Positions 1 to 9,230 of a stretch of DNA of 64,000 nt are shown here, in pieces. The position numbers and the translations under genes were made by a program. This DNA comes from Bacteroidota bacterium (lineage in GTDB: Bacteria; Bacteroidota; Bacteroidia; Chitinophagales; BACL12): the NCBI GenBank assembly GCA_016706865.1, contig JADJIS010000001.1:434001-498000 (forward strand), in the 5' to 3' direction. The notes beneath the pieces were generated by a model. It worked only from the letters and a program-made list of their open reading frames with translations, was not told the DNA's origin and searched no databases. Positions within the stretch are counted from its first letter, which is position 1, and every line of letters starts with the position of its first letter.

Positions 1-110
1 TGCGGGAGTCTATTTTATAAATATTACAAATTCACGTTACAACTTTAACGGAACCTTTGTTAAAAATTAAATAAATCTGCCTATATATTTCTCCTGTCAG
101 ATACGATACA

Positions 111-311
111 TTATCCGTTGACATCCAACATTTCCATTTCCTGCTCTTTAGCTTTCTCTTCAAATAATTCGATCTTAATATCTGACCTATCCTGCATTTT
201 TCTGTTTCCCATGGACGGAGGAATACCTCCGGCAATTCCCACCCCAATAGAAGCAAGGAGAATTATAAAGACCAACGAGATCAAATTAAATATCCGTTTG
301 AATATTTTCAT
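111..311 (-). CDS. Small single-pass membrane protein, unknown function
   Basis: A 66-residue frame beginning MKIFKRIFNL, with one hydrophobic segment (about residues 8-28, ending GVGIAGGIPP) and a charged tail rich in Glu and Lys. The ATG at 309-311 is preferred because it gives a typical N-terminal signal anchor. An alternative GTG at 390-392 would overlap the stop codon of the upstream gene as TAGTG and add 27 hydrophobic residues, which would fit translational coupling. The Pro-rich boundary after the membrane segment and the acidic tail suggest a periplasmic-facing tail. I do not recognise a family. It probably forms an operon with the gene ending at 392. Confidence 0.5.
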   Translation of the reverse strand: MKIFKRIFNLISLVFIILLASIGVGIAGGIPPSMGNRKMQDRSDIKIELFEEKAKEQEMEMLDVNG

Positions 312-391
312 AAAAAATTGATAATACCTTCTGTTAAATGAATAAAATAATTTACCTAAAATCAAAAAGCGGATTATCGCAAATGCGATCA

Positions 392-793
392 CTATCCAAT
401 AAAAGAAGCATTATCATTTTCCTTGGAAAAAATAGGAATTACCTTTAAAGGTATTTGAGAAGAATTAACACTAAAAGAATTTAACACCTCTGTTATAACA
501 TCATATTGCACATTCAAAGAGTTGTTGAATTCTTTTACTATATTAAATGAAAATGAATTATCACAATTCAAGTGATTTTTGTAAAAATAAGGACCAATAT
601 TCTGATGAATCTTCAGACTTTTTTTAACACCTACAGGTTTAATATTATTAACCCATTCGGTTTGGGTAGATGAATTTAATGGTATCGCTAAACTGCCGGC
701 ATTTCCTCCAAAAGAAAAAACTGCAACAAAAATGGAAAATAGTATCATCCATTTTGGTTTTAATTTTTTGCGATATATAAACTTGTCCGACAT
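392..793 (-). CDS. Hypothetical exported protein
   Basis: A 133-residue protein with a basic N-terminus (RKKLKPK) followed by a hydrophobic stretch (about residues 15-35, WMILFSIFVAVFSFGGNAGS). This looks like a signal peptide or N-terminal anchor. The rest is polar, Asn/Ser-rich, and matches no family I recognise. Its stop codon overlaps a possible GTG start of the next minus-strand gene (TAGTG), so the two are likely co-transcribed. No domain, metal-binding or catalytic motif is evident. It is followed upstream by the repeat-filled spacer at 837-1395. Confidence 0.5.
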   Translation of the reverse strand: MSDKFIYRKKLKPKWMILFSIFVAVFSFGGNAGSLAIPLNSSTQTEWVNNIKPVGVKKSLKIHQNIGPYFYKNHLNCDNSFSFNIVKEFNNSLNVQYDVITEVLNSFSVNSSQIPLKVIPIFSKENDNASFIG

Positions 794-836
794 ATTACAT
801 TACAAAGATAAGAGCAATTAAAGTTAAACGTTTAGG

Positions 837-1395
837 TTCGAAAAATGGTTCCTGGCGGGAATGAGGAATGAGGAATGCCCGCCCGGATGACCCGGTCGGA
901 CGGGAGGAATGAGTTTACCTATCGATAGCCGGATGTTTTTACTACTGACTTATGACTCCTGACAATCGTGAGGCGTGAAGCGTGAGGCGTGAGTAAAATT
1001 CTCGATAGCCGAATGTTTTTACTCTTGGCTAATGACTCCTGACAATGGGTGAGTGGTGAGTAGGGAGTAGGGAGTTTGATCCTTCTAAACCGGATTTTTT
1101 TATTTCTGACTAATGACTCTTGACAATTGGTGAGTGGTGAGAATGCTCCAACCGGAAAAAAGTTTTAAGTCAAAATCCAAAGCTCCAATGTTAGCTGTAC
1201 GGACTCACGCCTCACGATTGACGATTCACGAAAATGAGTAATGAGTGATGCCCGCCCGGATGACCCGGTCGGACGGGAGTAATGAGTTTGATCCTCGAAA
1301 GCCGGATTTTTGTTACTCCTGACCATTGACCCCTGACCATTGACTCCTGCCCCCTGACCCTGACTTTTATCAATTAACTTCCTACCAAAAGTCAT
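837..1395. repeat. Composite intergenic heptad-repeat region
   Basis: The spacer holds no credible gene. It is built from 7-bp tandem units of two kinds: GAGTAAT/GAGTTAT/GGTGAGT/GCGTGAG on one side and TGACTCC/TGACTAA/TGACAAT on the other. They are joined by a recurring linker of the form CGAAAGCCGGATGTTTTT (near 922, 1002, 1295; decayed forms near 1085 and 1147). The module recurs about every 80-90 bp. A 31-bp GC-rich segment, itself an inverted repeat (CCCGCCCG...CGGACGGG), is present identically at 875-905 and 1248-1278. The open frame at 1165-1395 on the minus strand lies wholly inside this repeat and is spurious. Confidence 0.85.
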
Positions 1396-1439
1396 AATAC
1401 CTTATCCAATTTCGGATCAATTTTGTATTAAAAATTAAT

Positions 1440-1940
1440 ATGTGGTGGCTGATATTAATATTGATTGTTTTATTGATTTTGTCGTATTTGCTTTTTGCTC
1501 CATTTGTTTTGGAAATTGACAGTAATAAAGGTTTATACAGCATTCGGTTTCATCGTATAATTTCTGCCAATTTAGCTTTGGAACAAGAGACAATTTTTAT
1601 AAAAATTAAGTTTGCCTGGTGGAGGAAAGAAATCAATTTATTAGAACCGACAACCAAAAAACCGGAACAAATTATCCAAACCAAACACAGAAATAAAAGC
1701 AGGAAAAAATTATCCTTTAAAAAGATGGCAGGGATATTAAAAAGTTTTCGAATTCGAAAATTTTTGATCTCAGTGGATACAGATAATATGCAAGTAAATG
1801 GAATAATGTATCCAATTTGTTTATTGGCACAAAATATCAGCGGAAGACAGATAGGGATAAATTTTGTGGGAGAAAACATTATAATATTAAAAATTGAAAA
1901 CAATATTGCCCGTATTTTATGGGCCTTTATAAAAAAATAA
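1440..1940 (+). CDS. YtfI-like (DUF2953-type) membrane protein
   Basis: A 166-residue protein with an N-terminal membrane helix (WWLILILIVLLILSYLLF, residues 2-19), a short beta-rich stretch (IDSNKGLYSIRFHRI), then a basic segment and a mixed C-terminal half. The pattern of one N-terminal helix followed by a lineage-variable cytoplasmic domain, directly upstream of a ytfJ/GerW-type gene, matches the ytfI-ytfJ arrangement known from Firmicutes, where YtfI is a DUF2953 protein. The family call rests mostly on this neighbourhood and weakly on sequence. The spacing to the next gene is only 25 bp, which suggests one transcript. Its function is not known to me. Confidence 0.55.
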   Translation: MWWLILILIVLLILSYLLFAPFVLEIDSNKGLYSIRFHRIISANLALEQETIFIKIKFAWWRKEINLLEPTTKKPEQIIQTKHRNKSRKKLSFKKMAGILKSFRIRKFLISVDTDNMQVNGIMYPICLLAQNISGRQIGINFVGENIIILKIENNIARILWAFIKK

Positions 1941-1965
1941 TTATTAACCATTAAAAACAAATAAA

Positions 1966-2355
1966 ATGACAAACTTTAATGACATGCTCGGCAAAATGAC
2001 CGAGTTTTTAAAAACAGAAGCAAAAACCGAAACCATTATTGGTGCACAATTTCAATTAGGTGAATTTACCTGTGTTCCTGTAATGTCGATAGGACTTGGA
2101 TTTGGCGGTGGTGGTGGGGAAGGAAAAGGAAGCGCTAAAAATTCGGGCGAAGGCGAAGGAACAGGTGCCGGTGGCGGTGCCGGAATGGGCCTGGGTCCTG
2201 TGGGATTTTTAGTAACAAAGGGAAATGATATCCAGTTTATCTCCACAAAATCATCAAAGGGATTAAGTTCAGTTTTTGAAAAACTACCTGACCTGATGGA
2301 AACATACTTGGATAAAACCAAAGAATCCAAAAAGGAAAATGCAGAAAAAGTATAG
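1966..2355 (+). CDS. ytfJ: GerW/YtfJ family protein
   Basis: A 129-residue protein with the family features: an N-terminal part containing KTETIIGAQFQLGEFTCVPV, a long Gly-rich centre (GFGGGGGEGKG... GTGAGGGAGMGLGP, about residues 43-85), then PVGFLVTKGNDIQFIS. In Bacillus, YtfJ (GerW) is a spore protein involved in germination, but the family is widespread in non-sporulating bacteria, where its role is unclear. This host is a Bacteroidota and should not form spores. It probably forms a two-gene operon with the upstream YtfI-like gene, closed by the strong terminator at 2371. The C-terminal tail is Lys/Glu-rich. Confidence 0.85.
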   Translation: MTNFNDMLGKMTEFLKTEAKTETIIGAQFQLGEFTCVPVMSIGLGFGGGGGEGKGSAKNSGEGEGTGAGGGAGMGLGPVGFLVTKGNDIQFISTKSSKGLSSVFEKLPDLMETYLDKTKESKKENAEKV

Positions 2356-2370
2356 TTTTTAATTATTCTT

Positions 2371-2407
2371 ACAGTGATGCATTTTTACAATGCATCACTG
2401 TTTATTT
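2371..2407 (+). terminator. Rho-independent terminator after ytfJ
   Basis: Perfect 12-bp inverted repeat (ACAGTGATGCAT at 2371-2382 with ATGCATCACTGT at 2390-2401) with a 7-nt loop, followed by TTATTT. It lies 15 bp after the ytfJ stop codon. Confidence 0.8.
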
Positions 2408-2444
2408 GTAATTAAAAAATACTATTATCATTCAACCGGATTTT

Positions 2445-2861
2445 ATGAAAATGTTTTATAAATTATTAATTGGTTTATTATTACTTTTCAATGGAATTGG
2501 AGCAATTTATGGCGGAATTAATCTGATGATCTATCCCGATGGCAGCAGTATCCAACTCTCTCCGGATTGGATAGAAGGAACAATGTTTAATAATTATTTT
2601 ATACCGGGGCTTGTTTTATTTATCGCAAATGGTTTGTTTAGTATTTTCACTTTGATAACCCTGGCATTTAATTTGAAAAATCATAATTGGTTTGTAATTT
2701 TTCAAGGTGCTATTCTTACAGGATGGATATTAATTCAAATATTATTGATCCAAACAATTTATTTTTTACATATAGTTTTAGGAGGAGTGGGAATTGTGCT
2801 TATCGTGTTGGGATTTGCGCTGAAAAGGCAGGAGGCGGGAAGCGTGAATCCGGGGGGATGA
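2445..2861 (+). CDS. Small four-helix membrane protein
   Basis: A 138-residue protein with four hydrophobic segments (about residues 5-28, 50-75, 83-103 and 106-126), separated by short loops. It resembles small integral membrane proteins of unknown function common in Bacteroidota; I cannot name a family. The C-terminal tail (KRQEAGSVNPGG) is odd. It is encoded by DNA that already shows the 7-bp periodicity of the downstream intergenic array, and the TGA stop is part of a GATGAGT-type unit. This suggests that the repeat has replaced or extended the original end of the gene. The start ATG at 2445 is the first in frame. Confidence 0.6.
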   Translation: MKMFYKLLIGLLLLFNGIGAIYGGINLMIYPDGSSIQLSPDWIEGTMFNNYFIPGLVLFIANGLFSIFTLITLAFNLKNHNWFVIFQGAILTGWILIQILLIQTIYFLHIVLGGVGIVLIVLGFALKRQEAGSVNPGG

Positions 2862-3073
2862 GTAATGAGTTATGAGTAATGAGTAATGAGTTTACTTATC
2901 GTGAGCCGGATGTTTTTACTCCTGACTAATGACTCTTGACAATGGGTGAGTAGTGAATAGGGAGTGGTGAGTAAGTTACTCGAAAGCCGAACGTTTTTCC
3001 TCCTGACTAATGACTCCTGACCAAACCGTCAACCCCACGGATTCACGATTCACGACTCTCGCCTCACGCCTCA
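2829..3073. repeat. Heptad-repeat spacer between convergent genes
   Basis: From the 3' end of the plus-strand membrane-protein gene the DNA runs in 7-bp units (GCGTGAA, GATGAGT, AATGAGT, TATGAGT). It then passes through linkers (AGCCGGATGTTTTT near 2904; AGCCGAACGTTTTT near 2985) and TGACTAA/TGACTCC units. It ends in units that read TGAGGCG on the minus strand, the first of which is the stop codon of the minus-strand gene at 3071. Confidence 0.85.
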
Positions 3074-3865
3074 ATAAATCACCACTTCTCCAGTGTTCAC
3101 ATAAATATCATCTGCAGTGTAAATATCTACAACATAGGTGCCTTTTTTAGTAAAGGTTTGTTTTACAAATGCATAATCCCAATCGGGTTCTACGGTGATA
3201 TTATAAGAATCCAAATCTATAAAATCATCACCTATATCCTCAAACACATCAATATAAAACAGATCGGTTTTAAATGGTTTATCGCAAGTTACATAAATGG
3301 TAACTGTTACTGAACCATTTGGTCCCAATGGGAAGTCTTCAGCTTCTCCAACCATAGCACCTTCAGTTACGTTCTCGCAGAAGTATATGTATGAATCTTC
3401 ATAATAAAAGGTAGTTATGGTAGTATCGCCATTTGCCAATGCGATGGAATCGGCATCCACAACAAAAATTTCCGTGTAGGTAGTTGCGGCAACTTTGCCA
3501 TCCATCATAACCGTTATTTTATATTTTCCTGCGGCACTGAAAAAACAGTCGTACATCACCCAGTTTTTTCCAGACTCCGGATAAAGCGTAAGTGTTTTTT
3601 CGGCGAGATATTCCTCACTATATGCCGATTTTTTGTCTATCTGTAAATACATGGAACTGGCATTGATAGCATAGATCTGTTTATAAACAATGTAGACATA
3701 TCCCCCGGCCAAATCAACATTCCACGACCCATAAACACCCGATGCGGTTCCAAATTCATCATATTTTTCGCACAGAACAACACTTTGGCTGCCCTGACCA
3801 TCCTGAGCATAGGTTGCTGTAATTGTAGTGGAAACCAGCAGTAAAGCCAATATATATTTTTTCAT
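3071..3865 (-). CDS. Secreted protein of unknown function
   Basis: A 264-residue protein with a clear signal peptide (MKKYILALLLVSTTITATYAQ, cleavage after residue 20 or 21). The mature part is beta-rich and acidic, with several short repeats of the kind KYKITVMM/GTYVVDIYTADD, suggesting tandem Ig-like or PKD-like beta-sandwich modules. It lacks a recognisable T9SS C-terminal domain, so it is probably periplasmic or surface-exposed by another route. The TGA stop codon is the first unit of a TGAGGCG heptad array. I do not recognise a named family. Confidence 0.6.
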   Translation of the reverse strand: MKKYILALLLVSTTITATYAQDGQGSQSVVLCEKYDEFGTASGVYGSWNVDLAGGYVYIVYKQIYAINASSMYLQIDKKSAYSEEYLAEKTLTLYPESGKNWVMYDCFFSAAGKYKITVMMDGKVAATTYTEIFVVDADSIALANGDTTITTFYYEDSYIYFCENVTEGAMVGEAEDFPLGPNGSVTVTIYVTCDKPFKTDLFYIDVFEDIGDDFIDLDSYNITVEPDWDYAFVKQTFTKKGTYVVDIYTADDIYVNTGEVVIY

Positions 3866-4051
3866 ATTTGTGGTTTAAGAAATCAAAAATACAATAAAAA
3901 AATAAAAGTGGTAATTGCAGGCGTTGATTGGCGTAAAAAATTAGAAATCAGAACATGGCTTTACCTTTTTTTTACAAATCTTTAGGTTTTTATTCAATAC
4001 TTTTAGCACCAGGACTAACTCTCCTGTTTTATTGAAACAAAAAGTTACCCC

Positions 4052-6382
4052 ATGATAAAGAGAACTAAATATGGATTGATGATTGGCTGTGTTTTATTAA
4101 TTGCAGTCGTGATACTTGGTTTTACATTTAAGAAACAAATTTTTTCTCTGGTGAGAGAAAAAAATGATTATAAAATGCGGACTGTAAGTAAAGTGCATCC
4201 CGAACCTTTACCATATACCGGAACAGGTGGAAATGCCGCAATGATAGAATACCTGAATAAAGTTTATCAAAAAATAAATTGTCCGCAATGCAAATTCATG
4301 AATAATGCAATTGCAAACGACTTGCTTACAAAACCTGTACCTACAGACCCTAAAGAAAAATTCATGTATAATTTTATGTTGTGCAATCAATTTATGAATT
4401 CGGGGAGAGTGGAGGAGGCAATTAAATTGATTGACGCTTATGAGAACACATCCGATTTTAAAAATCTTGAGGATAAAGATCTTTATAAATGGAGTCTGGC
4501 AACAGGAATTACCTACTTGCGTTTCGGTGAATTAAAAAATTGTATTGCAGACCACAATGCACAATCCTGCATATGGCCCTTATCAGAGATGGCCCAACAC
4601 AAAGATGAGTGGGGCGCGAAAAAGGCTATTGAAGTGTATACCAGAATTCTCGATAATTATGCAGCAGATCTGAGCTCGCGTTGGTTATTAAATATTGCCT
4701 ATATGCAAATAGGAGAATATCCTGATAAGGTTCCCGCTGCTTATTTAATTCCCCCCGAATCATTTAAAACCGAATTTGAAACTCCGCGATTTAATAATAT
4801 AGCCGGCAACCTTGGTGTTGATTATGCAGATATGTGTGGTTCCATAATTATGGAAGATTTTAATAATGATGGATATACAGATATTTTTCAGGGAGGATGG
4901 GGATTAAATGAACAAGTGCATTATCTCATCAATAAAGGAGATGGCAGTTTTGAAGATGTAAGTGAAAAAGCGGGATTAAATAAATATCCCGGAGGGTTAA
5001 TGATGATGCAAACTGATTATAATAATGATGGCCTTTTGGATGTTTTTATTTTACGCGGAGCATGGTTTGCAGAATTTGGAATTTTACCAAATGCGCTCTT
5101 AAAAAATAACGGAGATGATACTTTTACAGATGTAACCGTAGAGGCTGGAATTTTCAGTTGTCACCCCACACAAACTGCAACATGGGCCGATTTTAACAAC
5201 GATGGCTGGCTTGATGTTTTTATCGGAAACGAAGCAAACAGAAACGGAGGAGATAAAATAAATGACTGCGAATTATTTATTAATAACAAAGGTAAATTTA
5301 CCAATGTAGCACATGAAGCAGGCATTGATATAAATGCATTTGTAAAAGGAGTAAGCTCCGGAGATTACGACAACGATGGTGATGCCGATATTTATGTTTC
5401 AGTGAACGGCGCAGAAAATCATTTATATCAAAATGAAACAAAAAAGGGCAGCAACGAATTAAAATTTATTGATGTTAGTTTAAAAGCAGGAATTAAAGGC
5501 CCCATACAAAGTTTTTCCTGTATGTTCTTCGATTATAATAATGATGGATGGCTCGATATATTAAATTTCAGTTACGATCCTAATGCTGCCGACAATGATA
5601 TCGCAGCAGAATATTTAAAACTACCGCGCAGCAGCGAATTATCCGCTTTGTATATCAACAACAAAAACGGAACCTTTAGCAATAAGGCAAAAGAAAATGG
5701 TCTCGACAGAACATTTTTAGTAATGGGTTGCAGTTATGGAGATTTTGATATGGATGGTTGGATAGATTTTTACGCAGGTACGGGTAAACCATCTTTCCGC
5801 AGTTTAATTCCGAATCGTTTATTTCATAATAATGAAGGTAAAGGATTTCAGGATTGTACCACCTCTTCCGGAATGGGTCATTTACAAAAAGGACATGGAA
5901 TTTCGTTTGCCGATCTCAACCACGATGGATACCCCGAAATTTTTGCCCAAATGGGTGGCGCTTATGAAGGAGATGGTTTTCAGGATTGCCTATATGAAAA
6001 TCCAGGCACTTGGAATAATAATTTTATTTCTCTAGACCTTGAAGGAACCACTTCCAACAAAATTGCAATTGGTGCACGCATTAAAATTGTAGTTGATCAA
6101 AATGGGATCAAACGCGATATTTATGATTGGGTTACAACCGGGGCAAGTTTTGGAGCGAATAATTTAAGGGCAGAAATAGGATTAGGCAAAGCTACCCAAA
6201 TAGATAGAATTGAGATCTATTGGCCGCAAACAGGAATTACGCAAACAATAAAAAATGTAATGGTAAATCAACATATTAAAATTGAAGAAGGGAAAAGTGA
6301 TTATACCATCCTAAAACTTCTTCCCTTTAAATTTAATGTGCTAAATGAAAGTATTCCACGTCATCATGAGATGAACATGTAA
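4052..6382 (+). CDS. CRTAC1-family FG-GAP/VCBS repeat protein with ASPIC/UnbV domain
   Basis: A 776-residue protein with an N-terminal membrane anchor or signal (about residues 9-27, MIGCVLLIAVVILGFTF), a helical TPR-like region (about 60-240), and then a beta-propeller of FG-GAP/VCBS repeats. These carry calcium-binding-like loops such as DFNNDGYTDIF, DYNNDGLLDVF, DFNNDGWLDVF, DYDNDGDADIY and DLNHDGYPEIF (about 260-660). The C-terminus (about 665-750) has an ASPIC/UnbV domain with GARIKIVV... GLGKATQIDRIEIYWP. Proteins of this type are extracytoplasmic and are thought to mediate binding or adhesion. It is a single gene with no T9SS sorting domain, flanked by the repeat-free spacer upstream and a remnant region downstream. 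Confidence 0.85.
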   Translation: MIKRTKYGLMIGCVLLIAVVILGFTFKKQIFSLVREKNDYKMRTVSKVHPEPLPYTGTGGNAAMIEYLNKVYQKINCPQCKFMNNAIANDLLTKPVPTDPKEKFMYNFMLCNQFMNSGRVEEAIKLIDAYENTSDFKNLEDKDLYKWSLATGITYLRFGELKNCIADHNAQSCIWPLSEMAQHKDEWGAKKAIEVYTRILDNYAADLSSRWLLNIAYMQIGEYPDKVPAAYLIPPESFKTEFETPRFNNIAGNLGVDYADMCGSIIMEDFNNDGYTDIFQGGWGLNEQVHYLINKGDGSFEDVSEKAGLNKYPGGLMMMQTDYNNDGLLDVFILRGAWFAEFGILPNALLKNNGDDTFTDVTVEAGIFSCHPTQTATWADFNNDGWLDVFIGNEANRNGGDKINDCELFINNKGKFTNVAHEAGIDINAFVKGVSSGDYDNDGDADIYVSVNGAENHLYQNETKKGSNELKFIDVSLKAGIKGPIQSFSCMFFDYNNDGWLDILNFSYDPNAADNDIAAEYLKLPRSSELSALYINNKNGTFSNKAKENGLDRTFLVMGCSYGDFDMDGWIDFYAGTGKPSFRSLIPNRLFHNNEGKGFQDCTTSSGMGHLQKGHGISFADLNHDGYPEIFAQMGGAYEGDGFQDCLYENPGTWNNNFISLDLEGTTSNKIAIGARIKIVVDQNGIKRDIYDWVTTGASFGANNLRAEIGLGKATQIDRIEIYWPQTGITQTIKNVMVNQHIKIEEGKSDYTILKLLPFKFNVLNESIPRHHEMNM

Positions 6383-6541
6383 ACGATAAATATTTATCGA
6401 ACCATTAAAACTTTTTTAGTGATACTAAATCTATCAAAATTCAACACACAAAAAAAGGATGTATTATTAAAATATTCAAGTTCCATTTCAACAGTATAAT
6501 CACCTGATCATTGTTTATGATTTACTAGTGATTTTATAAAT

Positions 6542-6640
6542 CTACCTCCAGGTAACACCTCCATCGTCAGCTTTTAATACAATAGTGGAATTCAGTGCAT
6601 TTTCATTTACTATACTCATTAAAAACGGATATCCCCAAAT
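6542..6640 (-). pseudogene. Remnant of a BNR/Ycf48-like secreted protein
   Basis: A 32-codon open stretch without a plausible start, reading on the minus strand IWGYPFLMSIVNEN... KADDGGVTWR and then a stop. The DDGGVTWR motif is typical of BNR/Ycf48-type propeller repeats (xxDGGxTW). No more of the gene is visible on the 5' side, where the terminator at 6641-6670 begins. The rest of the 6383-6685 spacer shows no gene. Confidence 0.35.
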
Positions 6641-6670
6641 AAAAAAAGCCTCGCAAAATGCAAGGCTTTT
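6641..6670 (-). terminator. Terminator of the 6686-9013 gene
   Basis: Inverted repeat AAAAGCCTCGC / GCAAGGCTTTT (one mismatch) with a short loop. On the minus strand it is followed by a run of T. It lies 16 bp after the stop codon. Confidence 0.75.
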
Positions 6671-6685
6671 ACAAAAATCTTTTTT

Positions 6686-9013
6686 TTATTTATTGATGAC
6701 CAATTGTTTTACCATTTGAATTTCTCCTGTTGCAATTTTGATCATATAAACTCCTGATGCAAAATTTACCGTTGAAATAACATCTGAATAATTATTATTT
6801 GCTAGGGCAACATTTTTAGTGATAATAATATTACCTAATAAATCTGTTATGGTAAGTTGCACATTAGATTGTCCGATATTTTCTGACGTAAATACAATAT
6901 TGAACTGATCTTTAGCAGGGTTCGGATAAATATCAAGTTGTGCATCGGAATTTAATTCTCCTTCTTTACAACTTTTTATTATCGTTTTAATTGCGGATGT
7001 TTTAGAACAACCCGCTGCATTAAATACCTTTACACGATAAGCACCAGGAAGGGCCACAACCAAGGTTTGATTTGTTTCACCCGGAATGGTAGCTCCATCT
7101 TTTATCCAGAGATAAGTAAAACCTGCTCCGGCATTTGCAACCAGATCAACATTTGGCAATCCGCAAAGATCCGTTCCATCAGGGGTGGAAATGGTGGCAT
7201 TGGGATTTGAGTTAACGGTGCATGAAGTAATTGCAGAAGTTGCATTACATCCACCAGGAACTGTAATAGTTACAGTATAATTCCCTGATTTTGTGACATT
7301 ATAAGTTGCACCAGTGCCACCTGCCAAAGTCGCGCCATTTCTTTTCCATTGATAAGTATATCCGGCACCCGTATTTGCATTTAATATCAGGTTTGTTCCC
7401 TTGCAAACAGTAGTTGCACCTGCTGGAGTAATTGTAGCAGTTGCCGCACCTTCATCTATCGTAACATTACAATTTTCATCAATTCCATTGCATAATTCTG
7501 TTGCGCCCGGATTAATGGAGGCTAATAGATCATTGCAATCAGTACTATTTGCCGAATATCCCGGAGGAACTCCCAAACAACTTGTAGTAGTAATCGCGAT
7601 ATTTCCATATCCATCACCATCCGCATCCTGATAATATGTAACAGGAGTGCAATTGGTAACTGAAAGATTATAATCCTCCGCTTCCCCTTCATTATATAAT
7701 GCAGTTGATTCACCTGCAAGTGGAAGTGCATTATATAAACTTCTTACACGCATTCTTGTTGTTCCTATTGTAGCAGTACCCGGAACTGTGATAGTTCCAT
7801 TTACTATAACTGTTGTTGGTGTTGTTGATTGAAAAGCAAATTCACCTGCATCGTTAAAATCTCCATCAATATTCCAATCCACCCAAATGCCATATCCTTG
7901 TTCATAATCCACTCCCGATTGCAAACTGATATTAAATGTTGAACTTAGATTTGCAACTGCCGTGAGTCCGGAGAAATAAGTATAATTTCCGGGATTTGCC
8001 GAACAACTTGTATTTAAATTCGAAATATTAGAAACAGCTCCACTGGTGGAAAAATCATCGATAAAATCAAAAGTTTCACAACTTGGTTCTATATATAATG
8101 CTTCTGCATAACAAACATTTGCACCAGTAGTAAATGAATTAAGAATACAAGAAGTTATTCCTGTTGCATTATATGGTCGCACTTTCCATTTATATAAAGT
8201 ATTCGGACTCAATAAAGCTGCATAAGAAAGTGCAGTGCCGAGGTCAACATTACTTGCAATATTATTATAATTCGGAGCATTTGATCCCATGGTGATCTTA
8301 TATCCGGTTGCATATGGAACTATGTCCCAGGTAATTTCCATATTTCTGCAAATACCTATTGCTGCTTCCGGAGGAGAAAAAGAAGTTAAACAACCCGGAC
8401 TTGTAACCACATTTCTTTGAACAGAAATATCATCCATATAGATATTAAATCCAAAACCTGAAATGGCTTTAAAAATAATATAGTTGGATGCCGTGTTATA
8501 AGTAGAAGGAATTGTAAAAGTATAATTATACCAACCTTCAGAAGTTTCGGAAGGCGTTGCGGTCATTTTTCTGTTAATTGTGCCCAACAAAGTTCCACCT
8601 GCCGAAGCATTTGTGGTATTTACATAAACTTCCAATTTATCGGACCCAAATCCCGGGTCGCGATACATCCAGAAACTTACGGTATAAGAACCTGTAACAG
8701 TGAAATTCAAAACGGAGGTGCTAAGATCACACGCTGTTCCGGCTGCAAAATAAAAGGAATTAAATTTTATTTCCGCAGGATCAGTATGTGGTTCCTGAAT
8801 AGGACCACCACCTGTAGTAACTCTTGTAAACAAACCCGGTAAACCTGTACCGGCTACCTTAATATTAGTCCAGCCAACAGGAGGCATGATCGCAAAATCG
8901 TCAAAACCCTCTGATAACAATGTGTCCTGAGCTTTAACCGTATTTGTCTGGATAAAAAATGTCAAGCAGAATAAAAGGCTTAACAAATGTAATGGGGAGG
9001 AAAAAATTTTCAT
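6686..9013 (-). CDS. T9SS cargo: GEVED, MopE and Ig-like modules, type A sorting domain
   Basis: A 775-residue secreted protein. Signal peptide at residues 1-28 (ending NTVKAQ). A jelly-roll/MAM-like module (about 30-200, FDDFAIMPPVGWTNIKV) is followed by a FN3-like module (about 208-295) and a GEVED domain (about 305-450, GIWVDWNIDGDFNDAGEF). Next come one MopE metal-binding-type module (about 460-520, DADGDGYGN... CNGIDENCNVTIDEG) and two Ig-like modules with TYLW/TYQW cores (about 520-690). The C-terminus is a type A sorting domain (LDIYPNPAKDQFNIVF... MVKQLVINK). Such proteins cross the outer membrane by the T9SS and are anchored to or released from the surface. It is paralogous to the next gene upstream. 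A TACCTTTG -7 box lies 22 bp upstream of the start. Confidence 0.9.
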   Translation of the reverse strand: MKIFSSPLHLLSLLFCLTFFIQTNTVKAQDTLLSEGFDDFAIMPPVGWTNIKVAGTGLPGLFTRVTTGGGPIQEPHTDPAEIKFNSFYFAAGTACDLSTSVLNFTVTGSYTVSFWMYRDPGFGSDKLEVYVNTTNASAGGTLLGTINRKMTATPSETSEGWYNYTFTIPSTYNTASNYIIFKAISGFGFNIYMDDISVQRNVVTSPGCLTSFSPPEAAIGICRNMEITWDIVPYATGYKITMGSNAPNYNNIASNVDLGTALSYAALLSPNTLYKWKVRPYNATGITSCILNSFTTGANVCYAEALYIEPSCETFDFIDDFSTSGAVSNISNLNTSCSANPGNYTYFSGLTAVANLSSTFNISLQSGVDYEQGYGIWVDWNIDGDFNDAGEFAFQSTTPTTVIVNGTITVPGTATIGTTRMRVRSLYNALPLAGESTALYNEGEAEDYNLSVTNCTPVTYYQDADGDGYGNIAITTTSCLGVPPGYSANSTDCNDLLASINPGATELCNGIDENCNVTIDEGAATATITPAGATTVCKGTNLILNANTGAGYTYQWKRNGATLAGGTGATYNVTKSGNYTVTITVPGGCNATSAITSCTVNSNPNATISTPDGTDLCGLPNVDLVANAGAGFTYLWIKDGATIPGETNQTLVVALPGAYRVKVFNAAGCSKTSAIKTIIKSCKEGELNSDAQLDIYPNPAKDQFNIVFTSENIGQSNVQLTITDLLGNIIITKNVALANNNYSDVISTVNFASGVYMIKIATGEIQMVKQLVINK

Positions 9014-9034
9014 GATTTAGTGTTTATTAGGCAA

Positions 9035-9042
9035 CAAAGGTA
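9035..9042 (-). promoter_or_regulatory. -7 promoter box for the 6686-9013 cargo gene
   Basis: The minus strand reads TACCTTTG, an exact match to the Bacteroidota -7 consensus TAnnTTTG, 22 bp before the ATG. No clear -33 TTTG is seen at the usual distance. The rest of the 9014-9283 spacer shows only the terminator at 9231. Confidence 0.5.
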
Positions 9043-9230
9043 GGGGAAAATAGCCATTTATTCGAACTTCCTCCCTCTTTATATTGACGGATCCAAAAGG
9101 CCGGAGGTTGCCATCAAGCAAGAATAAAATGATGCTTTTGTACTCCTAAGTCAAAACTATCCGTAATTTTTTATATAAAAAAGCAGAACATATTATAAAA
9201 TCAAAAATTTGAATTTGCCTGCATAAAACA

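Noticed and set aside
1165..1395. 76-codon minus-strand open frame
   Set aside because: Lies wholly within heptad repeats and linkers; the translation reflects the repeat and has no independent support.
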